Positions 22,947 to 33,207 of a stretch of 33,737 bases of DNA are shown here, piece after piece. Source of the DNA: Larix sibirica (lineage: Eukaryota > Streptophyta > Pinopsida > Pinales > Pinaceae); the NCBI GenBank assembly GCA_004151065.3, contig NWUY0300002725.1, positions 71,002-104,738 of the forward strand. The letters are read 5' to 3'. Both the position numbers and the translations under genes were made by a program. Under the pieces are notes generated by a model. It ran no database searches and was not told where the DNA came from. It saw nothing but the letters and a program-made list of their open reading frames with translations. Numbering within the stretch: position 1 is the stretch's first letter; every line of letters starts with the position of its first letter.

Positions 22947-24167
22947 TCCTGGTTGCCATAACTATTCTTGCCACCCTATACATAGTATGCCCTTCCATAA
23001 GCATTTCTTCTCTTTTCCTTCTTGTCTACTCTGAGTTTTGTTGTCTTCCCTTATCCAGTTGTGTTCTAGTCTACTAATTTCTACAAACGTCTCTATCTCT
23101 GGTGGATCAATACCTTCCCTCTGCGGACCTCTTTGGAGTTGTCTCCTCCCTCTTGTAAACCCTAATTTATCTTTGTAAGTGGATTTGTGTATCATATTTA
23201 TGAAATGTTGTATGTGTGCTCTCTCCATTGTGAACTATTCCTATCATGGAGTGTACTCTATGTTTTAAGAGCGTAAACCATATCCCATCCACCGTGAACT
23301 ATTTCTATCATGGAGTGTATTGCTATCGTGGAGTGTATTCTGGACATGATTGACTATTCATATACCTTAGCGTATAGTTAATGATGGTAAATACTATTGT
23401 ATCGTGGAGCATGAATTCTAGTTGCTGCGTGAATATAGATTCTACTCTATCATGACCAACTGCTATGATCGATCTCCAGGAACAAGACTGCTACAATTTC
23501 TCTCCAGGAACAAGAGTTGTGTTTTCTATATTCTTCTCATTGCCTGCGTTTTTTTTTGTTGGAGAGTAAGGTATGGAGTTTTGCATGGTTTTTGTGAAGA
23601 AACTATATTGAAACCATAATATTTGTAATTGCATGGACTCTCTCTTCGTGGTAAGGATGTTTTTAATACTACTAAACCCTAATCTAATGTGACTTGGACT
23701 TGGAGATTATTCGGTTCAATTCTGGTGGAAGAGAGTTGTGAGTTTGAGATACTAGTGAAGACTACAGATGCGTGGATACTACTACATGATACTACAATGA
23801 GGATAAGTGTTGCAATGATGTCCATGTGTGGGTGTGACCTCTCTCAAGAACTGAATGTGCATAGTGAAGTTTGAGTGGATTGTGTTCTCTCCTTTGTTGC
23901 TACGTTTCATGGTGATGACTCTCCATTGGAAGACTACAATTGTGTGAAGTCTGTGTTGATGCTTGGAAAAATCCTTAAGTTGACAGTAGGGATTCTCCCC
24001 AATGAAAAGTCCCAATTAGACTATTTACTGTTTGAGATGGGGAATCTCAAACAGTAAATTCCCAGTTAGACTATTTAATGTTTTATGGTCCGGCTACCGT
24101 AAGATATTATTTTAGTTGAGTTTATCGGTTACATATCGATCCTCCGTTTAAATTTAATATTAAGAAA
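22947..24167 (+). other. Unrecognised internal region after the PBS, copy 1
   Basis: No gag, protease, integrase or RT motif is visible on either strand. It contains short direct repeats: CTATCATGGAGTGTA-like units near 23250, 23308 and 23327, and TCTCCAGGAACAAGA at about 23473 and 23501. Frames at 23422-23619 and 23875-24057 are short and unlike any family I know. If the upstream LTR and PBS are real, this would be a non-autonomous element's interior. A perfect hairpin lies at 24023-24059. Confidence 0.45.
24023..24059. repeat. Perfect 16-bp inverted repeat with GGGGA loop, copy 1
   Basis: The arms ATTTACTGTTTGAGAT (24023-24038) and its exact complement (24044-24059) flank GGGGA. A 17-bp direct repeat, CCCAATTAGACTATTTA (24011-24027) versus CCCAGTTAGACTATTTA (24061-24077), overlaps it with period 50. 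Confidence 0.97.
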
Positions 24168-24442
24168 TGTAAATGCAAATGTCCTAATTCTAATTTTGCA
24201 TGATCCTATCTAAACTAAGTTTGGATGGTAGATAGAGGCCTCACGAAGTGATGCGCAGGTTCTTACCTCTCGTCTTACCACACCTCTGCCTTACCAATCA
24301 ACTAAAACTAAGCTACCAAAATGCATAGCTTTAACCTATCTAGTCTAGCCTATCCTTGCAAGGAGCGGAAATAAAGTTTGAGTAATGGTTGGAATTGTTT
24401 ATTACAAATTCAACAGTTAGCTATTGAAAGAAATATATATTA
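24168..24442. other. Unique 275-bp spacer after copy 1
   Basis: This sequence continues directly from copy 1 without a visible break but is absent after copy 2. No feature recognised. It ends at the N at 24443. Confidence 0.7.
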
Positions 24443-24443
24443 N
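24443..24443. other. Single-N assembly join
   Basis: The unique spacer changes here directly into the Copia internal region, at a point 53 bases downstream of where that family's PBS begins. The LTR and PBS that should precede it are missing. Confidence 0.8.
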
Positions 24444-24489
24444 CAGTTATCTAGCTTGCAGGTTGAGAAGGGCTTTCGTAGCCAAGCTT

Positions 24490-24735
24490 TTGCAGCCATC
24501 AAGAAGGATTTTTCAACCACCAAGGATTTTGCAGCCACCAATGAAGGATTTTGTAGCCACCAAAGAAGGATTTTGCAGGCACTACTCTTGCAAATTGAAG
24601 AAGGCTTTTTGCAAGCCACCGAAGAAGGATTTTTGCATCCATCAAAGAAGGTTTTTTAAGCCACCAAAGAAGGATTTTTGCAGTCACCAAAGAGTGATTT
24701 TGAATCCATTAAAGAGATCATTTGTAGCCATTGGA
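24490..24735 (+). repeat. Short tandem repeat array in Copia leader
   Basis: About nine degenerate units with the core AAGAAGGATTTTTGCAGCCACC, of mixed length near 24-30 bp. The related copy at 4236-4452 has the same architecture. Because many units are multiples of three, the reading frames stay open and give a KKDF/EEGF-type repeated peptide. This is a by-product of the repeat, not evidence of a protein. Confidence 0.85.
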
Positions 24736-24796
24736 GAGCTCATTTAATGCATCCATGGATATCATATACCCCTAGCTCAATTGCTACATAGTTGGT

Positions 24797-25240
24797 ATGC
24801 TCGATCCACTTTGGTTGAAGGAGGCCCCAGAAGCTTCACAACACATGTCCTGTGAGGACATATTCACATTAATTCAAAATATGAAAGAGGCCATTGGAGA
24901 ACTTGTCCCAAATCATATTATTGTTAAAGAAGACTTGAATAATGTCTTCTCATTCTCCATATCTACAACATTTACTCCTATAATTCACCAAGTTCCGCAC
25001 AAAATTTTCAAGCTATTTTCCCCATTGGAAGCAAGGAGTGAGAAAGAACCACCATTCAAGCACTTTAAAGTGTTTGGATCTCATGAATGGGCTCACATGC
25101 ACTTCAAAAGAAGGAGGAGTTCACAAACTTTTGTGGGGATCTTCACAAAGTCATTTACTAAGCATTAATTCACCCAGTTGAGAGCTTCTTTGGGAGTAAA
25201 GGCATTTTTTGAGGCTCCTTAAAGTCTTATTTTCACATTC
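24797..25240 (+). pseudogene. Collapsed Copia pol: integrase tail joined to RNase H end
   Basis: The frame opens with MLDPLWLKEAP and has no recognisable domain for about 85 residues. It then shows HFKVFGSHEWAHMHFKRRR (about 25058-25120), like the Copia integrase C-terminal motif (L-x-VFG...A...P..KR). About eight residues later comes GIFTKSFTKH (25136-25165), then after a TAA (25166-25168) FTQLRASLGV in the same frame. That is the usual C-terminal end of Copia RNase H (DIFTK.L.K..F...R..LG). The whole RT and most of RNase H, normally between these two motifs, are gone. The join suggests one large internal deletion. The TAA likely replaced a Gln codon. Confidence 0.7.
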
Positions 25241-25385
25241 TCTTTTATGGGGGGGGTTCCACTAGTTTTTTTTCCATCTTTTCCAATTTTCAAAGAATGT
25301 TTTCATGTGTGCATGGGTACCTAATATGGCTGCAAATTGACGGGACCCATTTTTTACTTAGTTTATTTTTACCTAGTTAGGCTTA

Positions 25386-25393
25386 TTGGGAGG
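25386..25393 (+). promoter_or_regulatory. Polypurine tract next to the 3' LTR
   Basis: TTGGGAGG lies directly before TGTTAGAATAAATCC, where plus-strand DNA synthesis of an LTR element would be primed. Confidence 0.65.
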
Positions 25394-26003
25394 TGTTAGA
25401 ATAAATCCACCTAGACCTTGACCTACTAATTTTAATGGGCCCAACCACAGCAAAATTGACCTCTTGATTCATACATACACAAAAACCCTATATTTGGGGG
25501 CACTCTCCTTGATTTGAGGACACATTCCCTAAATTTGGGGCACATTACCTAATTTAAGGAGGCATTTAAGTGAAGACTAGGTGCGCCCCACTGACTGAGG
25601 TCCTAACTGACCCTAATTGTTCCTAACTAGTCCTCTACTGGGATTATCACCCCATTTCAATTCAGTTTAGTGCATGTCAGTTCAGGATAGTTCAACTCAG
25701 TGCAGGAGAGCTTGCATGACTAACTGAGGTTATTTTCTCTAAGTTAAGCCTAACTAGTCCTTTAGCATGGCATGGGAAATTATGAAATTGGATTCTAACC
25801 TAAATCGAATTTCCTCTCTATATATTGTAAGCTTATCCATTCAATTATTCAATGAACTTGATCATTCTTTTCTCTTCCATTCTAAGTTTCTTATGTAGTA
25901 ATCAATGTTATCCATTTATTACATTATGATATAATGGCAGATTTGTTTCTCATTGCATATCTAGTTAGTTTATGTACCTAGATTTATACATGCTCAAATT
26001 TCA
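25394..26003 (+). mobile_element. Copia-type 3' LTR, 610 bp
   Basis: It starts TGTTAGAATAAAT right after the polypurine tract and ends TTTCA. It is the diverged counterpart of the LTR at 3495-4141, shorter mainly because of a deletion among CAGTTCA repeats near 25665-25690. A TATA-like box is conserved at 25819-25826. Its last 45 bases (25959-26003) already belong to the duplicated block. The base after it starts TTGTTTA. Confidence 0.88.
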
Positions 26004-27329
26004 TTGTTTATTTCCTTTGTCTTGATATTGTGAATACAAAAACAAGTAGGCCCAACTAACTTGTACCTATGTAGATTTGATGGTGCACAGACATTGAATT
26101 AATTGGACCCATTTCTATACAATGCATAAATGAAACGGCATTAGAAAATTGGAAGGTATTCAACAAACTCTCAAAATGCCCTGCAAAGAAGGCACACAAT
26201 TCTCACTACGTTGTAATGTATTCTAGATTTCAATAATGTTGTAATACATAGTTACCAAGTTTGAATTCGGTATGATTTGCAAATCATTCATATTAATAAT
26301 TTTCAATTCGATAAAAATTCGTGAATATATTGAAAAAAAATAAAAAATAAAAAAAAATGCAATTATTAAATAATTGATAAGAAGTCAATTTCAAGTTTAT
26401 TTCCCATTTCATTGAAAGTATTTCACAAAACCTTGTAATAAAGACATTATCCAAACATTGTAATATAGGAAATACCCATCAAACCTTGTAATAAAGGAAA
26501 TAGCTGTCAATAGAGGCAGGCCCATTCATTTTTTTCTCCAAATATCGGGAACCCCCAGTCTTGAGATACCTCATCCATGAAGCAATTACAGAGATTCTCA
26601 ATAACGGTTAAGCACCTCTCGAGGCATCCAACAACTCACGGAGATAGAGATATTCCTAGAAGCACAACCCGCCCTCCGGCATCTTAATCTCATTCTCTAA
26701 TATCTTAATCCCAAATTATTTGACGCATGTATTTCAAAGTCTTGTGCAGGTTGTTGAAGGCCCACAAAGAAGGCAGATAAATCTCAACAATTTGGATTTT
26801 CTAGGTTATGGATGGCCCCTTGTGGCATAATATGATAAAATATTTGGCAACCATTGAGCTAGAGTTACCATAGATAAGTTTTTCCTCAGCTTATCGCTCT
26901 CATAGAGGACGATTAACCTTTGGTCCAAGAAACGATATGGACCTAGTAGACAACAAGGAGTCATCGCCAAGAAACTATCATGTCTTCAGGTCACATTAAG
27001 TAGTACAGATACAAAGATTTAATTCAAATTTAAGGAGAGAGATCCATTTTGATGTAAACATAGCCTCTCCATATGGAAAGCATGTGATAATTAATAAAGG
27101 CAACCCAAAAAGGGGCGAGGTATCTAAGGATTTTAGGTGATAGTCTATGTGAAGAGTTTTGATAAGGCTCCTCACTAGATGACTTAGTTGTTTTCAATGT
27201 TCCAAAAAAAATCTCCCTCCTTGTGAAAATATTGTTAGTCTATCTGAAGAGGTTTTGGTGGTGTGTCACAGGGTGTCGGCATTGATACCATCCTAAGGAT
27301 GTAGCATTAGTGTTAAGACGAGAGTTGGA
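26004..27329 (+). other. Flank and possible LINE 5' part, copy 2
   Basis: Identical by eye to 16964-18289. Here the start is real sequence adjoining a complete LTR, so it shows the genuine 3' flank of that Copia insertion. Confidence 0.4.
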
Positions 27330-28057
27330 AGGTAAATCAAGGTGCAAATACTAAAGAAAATGGGAGAAGTGAGAAGGTGAATTCACAGCCTAGTAAAAAG
27401 AATGAAAGTCTTAAATGTATAAGAGTCGAGCTTAAAAAGTGAGAATGGTGGTAGGTCTAGATGTGGGCATGGTGATGGTCAAAGGTTTAATCGAGAAGGA
27501 TTTAGTCAAAAAAGTTATGGGGAAATTTGTAAAAGGTTCTTTCCATGTTTTCTATGTCTTAATTAAGGAGTGGAGTTGTTTTATGGTTAAAAAATTAGAA
27601 AAAATGGAAGTACTTCTCAAGCAAAATTGGTTATAACCCCAATATATATACAACAAATTTTGGTCCTCCTTCCTTCGCTACCTATGGATCTTTGGAACGC
27701 CAAAATTTTGGAAGGAATAGGCAACACTCTTGGATGTTTTGTAGCACTAAAATAAAAGTTCATGGAGAAGAAGACATAAGAATAGTAAAACTTTTAGTAG
27801 AGATCAACCTTAAATAAGGTTTCCTATAGAAATAGATATTGCTTGGGGGTCTTGGAAATTCTCATAGATGCATGGTTTTGGGGGGATTTCATTTATGGGA
27901 GGATTGTAATAAAACTGAAATTCCTATGGATATTACACAAAAAGTTTGGGTTAGGGAGCATTCTTTTACAGTGTATTCGGAGGATAATACAGGAAAGGGA
28001 GAAAAGAATGTTCATGCTCTCACTACGTTCCCTATATTGGATGGTGACGAGTCATAA
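27330..28057 (+). pseudogene. LINE ORF1 (gag-like) remnant, copy 2
   Basis: Same as 18290-19017. The DUF4283-like SLPMDLWN...IGNTLG lies near 27645-27755 and the degraded zinc knuckle at 27869-27907. It carries the same stops, so the decay predates the duplication (or both are one locus). Confidence 0.65.
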
Positions 28058-28754
28058 GCAGAGGATCCAATCAATGCTCAATATTTTGAGCATTGTTCTA
28101 GTAAGCAACTAAACATCCATCAATGCAAGGCATGTTATCTAATGACTCTAGCCTATGTTTGCAAACAGTTCAAACAAAATAATCCTTCTTATTGTTGGGT
28201 GTTTGGGAATTTGGACATTGTTTGTAAGAATGAGGATGCCTTAATGGATAGATACCATAGGGTTTCTTCAAGCAACCCCATAATGAAGAAAATAATGAAG
28301 CAAGGGTATTTTAAGAGGAATAATTTGGTAGTCTAAAAAATATTGAAGGGAAAAAGAAAGCACCACTTGAAAAAGAAAAAATATAGTGGAGGCTCAAAAG
28401 TAGATATATGTGGCTCACAAAGGGTGATAGGAATACTATTATTTTTCATAAATATGCAAGACATAGGAAAAATGTAAATATCATTTGGAAGATAATAACT
28501 CAAATGGGTCCAAAGTCAACACTTTCAATAATATCACTTAGGTGAGAAAGCAACACTCCATATTTAAAGACTCCAAAGTAGTTGATATTGGAGAACTTAT
28601 GAAAAGCATCAAGCTATTCTCAAGGCTCATTAATGATCAAATGAATGCTAAGCTAGAAGTACAAGTGTCAAAAGTGTTAGCATGAAATAGAGTTAGTTTT
28701 AAACTCCTTTAAAAGATCCAAAATCCCTACCCCAAATTTATTGAATAGCTTAAA
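28058..28754 (+). pseudogene. LINE ORF2 linker remnant, copy 2
   Basis: Same as 19018-19714, with WRLKSRYMWLTKGDRNT at about 28387-28437. Cut by the LTR-like insertion at 28755. Confidence 0.75.
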
Positions 28755-30830
28755 TGTACCCCGTTACAACTCTATAACACACTCAACAGTTTCCATGTAC
28801 CATGGAATCTGCGGGGTGCTAGCACATGCACATGCTCTGGCCATACAAACTAGTGTTCAACTGACACCTATGGCCATACAAACTAGTGTTCAAATTACAC
28901 CTATGGACATACAAACTAGTGTTCAATGGCACAATAGGGAGTAATTTCCCATTTGAGATTAGAGTTCCAATCATATTGTGGAGACAAGGAAAATAGCTAC
29001 AGTTCCAGGCAACATCATTCTACAGATTTTAGTTTACTTCAATATGAATGCAATGCACAAAAAACTGTCCAAGTTGGGAAACAATTTTCCCATATGCTAT
29101 AATTTGCATGGTCGTGATCAAAATGGAATGGAAATGCTAGAGTTGGGAAACGACTTACTTCCCAATTCATTCTATCCATACTCGATTGTTATGGAAAAAT
29201 ATAAAAACCCTTGGCTAATGAATCTCCCATATCCACTAAGTTACTAAAGAATAACGGAAAGGGAAAAGTCTTAACGTAAATTAGCAAAGCAACAATACAT
29301 CCATCAAAATATTATATCTAAGCATGAGTATAAAGAGAGAGTGTGCCACCTTTGGCATCAATTTGTCCTTCCAAATGGTTGTGTCAATACATAAAAAAGT
29401 TACCTTGAAATTGAATTCCCAAGGTTGGGAAACGACTTACCCTTCCAAACCATTTTATCAACACATGACTCAATAAATAGAGAATGTCAAGTTCTAGGAA
29501 TGAATTGAATGCCAAATCCCAATTTGAGCAATAATAATTAACTTCTACTAGAGTGATTCTATGGTAATTTAATTTTTACTAAAAAAATCAACTCACAAGT
29601 TGTCTCAGACGTAAAAGCATTATATCAACAGAATATCTCAATAAAACTAGGCAAATTCCATAGAAATGGAATTCTAGTGAGTAATATTTACAGTATTAGG
29701 TGTGTTCCCAGTTGGGTTTATGCCCCAGCAAGATGGAAATAATGAAGAAATGGCTTTAGTAAACTATACTAGTGATTTTCTAGGCAATTCAGGCAATACA
29801 CACACAGTAATCTAATTAAAATATATTTCTACTTAACCCGTGATTTTCTGAGGTTGAATCGCTTGGAAAAGTCATTACAACGGAGGTAGCTTTGTCTCTT
29901 ACTTATTACGGATTTAAAAACACCCATAACACAGTAATAATTGAGTCTCAACCTAGAAAATGCCCATCATATATCAATATTTTAGCCACGGGTTTATACA
30001 CATACAAATTTCACTTAAAATTGCGCAAATTACATCCATACATAACCACACATAATACATATCTCAATTCTTTGGAAATTCATTCCATTCATTATCTGTA
30101 AAATGAAAGATAATTCATTTTGATACAGAACATAATACTTATCTGGATGGATTAAAAATACTTGAGCAACTGACTATGGGTGAGGCACACTCCTCCCAAC
30201 CATAGGCTACCTTGATCATAAATCTCTCAACAAGGTGCCACCCCTTAGTTGAGACCATGAATCCATAAGGATAAATACGATATCATCCTGAAATAACAGT
30301 TTTGTATACAGTGATCAAACACATAGTAGTATTTTTTCCTTCACTAATCCCTCCCTACTATTTTTTTCTTCTCTCATGTATCGAATGACAGGAATAATCA
30401 TAGAAATGTTCCTTTCTGCATGCATGAACTCAACTACATGGATTTCTTCAGCCATGTGGTCTTCCCCAAAAGACTCGTGTCTCATCCCATCCATTAATTC
30501 CCCATTAGCACATAATTAAGGATTAAGGCCAATCAAAAAGGTATTAAGGGTTAAAATATAATAAAGGTACTTTTGCACTCAAGGTTAGGTTGAGGTCATG
30601 TTATAATCCCCCTAGACTATCTATAGCCCCTTGTCTTTCTCACTCCATATTTTTCTCTCTCATGGATTCATAGTCCCCCATCCTTTTAGCGTTCGCCTCA
30701 TACACATCCAACTAAATGTATATATTAATATTAATAGTGTTCATTTACATATTCAATTGTTCATCCCTTCGGGAATTTCATCATCAATATTTACATCATT
30801 AGATTGGGGGTTCAAAACTGGGGTATTACA
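28755..30830. mobile_element. 2,076-bp LTR-like insertion, copy 2
   Basis: Same ends, TGTACCCC and GGGGTATTACA, and the same TTAAA/CTAAA flanks as 19715-21790. One substitution, T at 30133 for G at 21093. The 33-bp tandem repeat lies at 28841-28939. Confidence 0.7.
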
Positions 30831-31778
30831 CTAAAGAGTTCTAATTAATTTTCTTTGATTTGGTGGTGAATAATCTACTAAAATATGTGGAGTGTGCAAT
30901 TTCAGGGTAGTTTTTAAGTACCATCAATTTCACTTTTGTAGCTATCATTCCTAGGTGGAAAGATCCATCATCTTTTGATGTTCAAAGTTGTCTTCACATG
31001 TAATATGGTCTATAAATTGGTTTCTAAAATCACGGCTAATAGACTTAAAGAAATCATGTCAAGTCTAATATCTAAACAACAATTCAATTTATTCTTTTAT
31101 AGACAAATTCAAGATGTTGTTGCAATGGCACAAAAAGGACTACATACTATCAAAACCATAAATATTCATATTGTTGTGATGTTCAGCTAGATTTAGCAAA
31201 AGCATATGACAAGGTAAACTGACAAATAATTTAGATTCTTATTATTCCAATTGGGTATGAATTTGTAGACTAGGAAATGGATTATGGGATGCCTACCTTG
31301 AGCCTCTTACATGGTCCTAATTAATGGATCTCCCTCTACCTTCTTTAATACATCCAAAGATCTTCATCAAAGGTATCACCATATATCACCATTTTGTGTT
31401 TAAAGGCTTAAGTATGATTATCAAATATGTTAAGAAAATGGATCTCTTAAAAGGAATAAAAATCATTGATGATGTTGATATCTCCCTTTCACCATGCATA
31501 GATGATATAATGATATTTAGTCAAGGCTCACTCAGGGAGATTAGAAAAATAAAAGAGCTTTTGATACTTATTGCAAAACTACATGCATAGAGATCAATTT
31601 GACAAAGTCAACAATGTTGTTTAATGTCATGGATGAAAAAGAAAAAAATTGGATTGTAATTATCTTTCTTACGAGTCATTTGGATCTAAACCATGGTAAT
31701 AAATATTTAGACTTCAATTTAATTACTAACAACTAAAGTTATGAATAATGGACATGGTTATATTTTTTTCTTTTTGAA
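30831..31778 (+). pseudogene. LINE ORF2 reverse transcriptase remnant, copy 2
   Basis: Same as 21791-22738. LDLAKAYDKVN at 31187-31219 and CIDDIMIF at 31495-31518. Ends where the short LTR-like segment begins. Confidence 0.82.
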
Positions 31779-31976
31779 TGTTGGAAACCTAATCCTATGG
31801 GATTATAGTTCCATTTGTAAATGTTGTAAATAATGTAACTGAAAGAGGAGATGAAGATTCTCCATAGGAATTTGAAAATATGTTGGAAGGTGAATGGAAA
31901 CAGACACCTCTATCGTGTATTAAATAAGTTATTTATGCTCATTGAAAATCAATTCAAGAGTTATTTCCTCTGATAA
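31779..31976 (+). mobile_element. Short LTR-like segment, copy 2
   Basis: Same as 22739-22936 (TGTTGGAAACC start). The PBS-like TGGTATCAGA follows at 31977-31986. Confidence 0.5.
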
Positions 31977-31986
31977 TGGTATCAGA

Positions 31987-33207
31987 TCCTGGTTGCCATA
32001 ACTATTCTTGCCACCCTATACATAGTATGCCCTTCCATAAGCATTTCTTCTCTTTTCCTTCTTGTCTACTCTGAGTTTTGTTGTCTTCCCTTATCCAGTT
32101 GTGTTCTAGTCTACTAATTTCTACAAACGTCTCTATCTCTGGTGGATCAATACCTTCCCTCTGCGGACCTCTTTGGAGTTGTCTCCTCCCTCTTGTAAAC
32201 CCTAATTTATCTTTGTAAGTGGATTTGTGTATCATATTTATGAAATGTTGTATGTGTGCTCTCTCCATTGTGAACTATTCCTATCATGGAGTGTACTCTA
32301 TGTTTTAAGAGCGTAAACCATATCCCATCCACCGTGAACTATTTCTATCATGGAGTGTATTGCTATCGTGGAGTGTATTCTGGACATGATTGACTATTCA
32401 TATACCTTAGCGTATAGTTAATGATGGTAAATACTATTGTATCGTGGAGCATGAATTCTAGTTGCTGCGTGAATATAGATTCTACTCTATCATGACCAAC
32501 TGCTATGATCGATCTCCAGGAACAAGACTGCTACAATTTCTCTCCAGGAACAAGAGTTGTGTTTTCTATATTCTTCTCATTGCCTGCGTTTTTTTTTGTT
32601 GGAGAGTAAGGTATGGAGTTTTGCATGGTTTTTGTGAAGAAACTATATTGAAACCATAATATTTGTAATTGCATGGACTCTCTCTTCGTGGTAAGGATGT
32701 TTTTAATACTACTAAACCCTAATCTAATGTGACTTGGACTTGGAGATTATTCGGTTCAATTCTGGTGGAAGAGAGTTGTGAGTTTGAGATACTAGTGAAG
32801 ACTACAGATGCGTGGATACTACTACATGATACTACAATGAGGATAAGTGTTGCAATGATGTCCATGTGTGGGTGTGACCTCTCTCAAGAACTGAATGTGC
32901 ATAGTGAAGTTTGAGTGGATTGTGTTCTCTCCTTTGTTGCTACGTTTCATGGTGATGACTCTCCATTGGAAGACTACAATTGTGTGAAGTCTGTGTTGAT
33001 GCTTGGAAAAATCCTTAAGTTGACAGTAGGGATTCTCCCCAATGAGAAGTCCCAGTTAGACTATTTACTGTTTGAGATGGGGAATCTCAAACAGTAAATT
33101 CCCAGTTAGACTATTTAATGTTTTATGGTCCGGCTACCGTAAGATATTATTTTAGTTGAGTTTATCGGTTACATATCGATCCTCCGTTTAAATTTAATAT
33201 TAAGAAA
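31987..33207 (+). other. Unrecognised internal region after the PBS, copy 2
   Basis: Same as 22947-24167, with two substitutions at 33046 and 33055 (both G here, A in copy 1). The hairpin recurs at 33063-33099. The change at 33055 makes the 17-bp direct repeat flanking the hairpin perfect in this copy. Confidence 0.45.

Larger units (their letters stand above)
16919..24167. repeat. 7,249-bp duplicated block, copy 1
   Basis: This block matches 25959-33207 at a constant offset of 9,040. By eye I found three substitutions (21093 G/T, 24006 A/G, 24015 A/G) and no net length change. It opens with the last 45 bases of a Copia LTR, starts right after an N, and continues into 275 unique bases (24168-24442) that copy 2 lacks. 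It contains a LINE split by two LTR-type insertions. Confidence 0.98.
24444..25393 (+). mobile_element. Internal region of a deletion-derived Copia element
   Basis: This is the interior of an LTR element of the same family as 3495-4458. 24490-24735 is a tandem repeat of about 24-30 bp (core GCCACCAAAGAAGGATTTTTGCA). An open stretch at 24797-25168 carries pieces of Copia pol, and a purine-rich TTGGGAGG (25386-25393) just before the 3' LTR serves as polypurine tract. No RT, gag or protease is present, so the element could move only with help from another copy. Confidence 0.8.
25959..33207. repeat. 7,249-bp duplicated block, copy 2
   Basis: The near-identical counterpart of 16919-24167 at offset 9,040. 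Unlike copy 1, its left side continues smoothly into the complete Copia LTR and internal region, and its right side stops at NN (33208-33209). Every sub-feature of copy 1 recurs at its position plus 9,040; the main ones are listed separately. Confidence 0.98.

Noticed and set aside
22962-23228. 88-codon minus-strand frame, repeated at 32002-32268
   Set aside because: No recognisable domain, and it opposes the inferred direction of the LTR element. The duplicate presence follows from the block duplication and is not independent support.
24023-24059. Hairpin as a rho-independent terminator
   Set aside because: This is a eukaryotic context. The stem is AT-rich and no T tract follows.
24378-24747. 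Open frames with a repeated KKDF/EEGF peptide as a possible peptide precursor
   Set aside because: They contain the N at 24443 and follow the 24-30 bp leader repeat. All three frames are partly open, so the pattern comes from the DNA repeat.
16919-33207. Duplicated small open frames as a tandem gene family
   Set aside because: All matching frames lie in transposon remnants and are identical because the whole block is duplicated. None shows a host gene structure.
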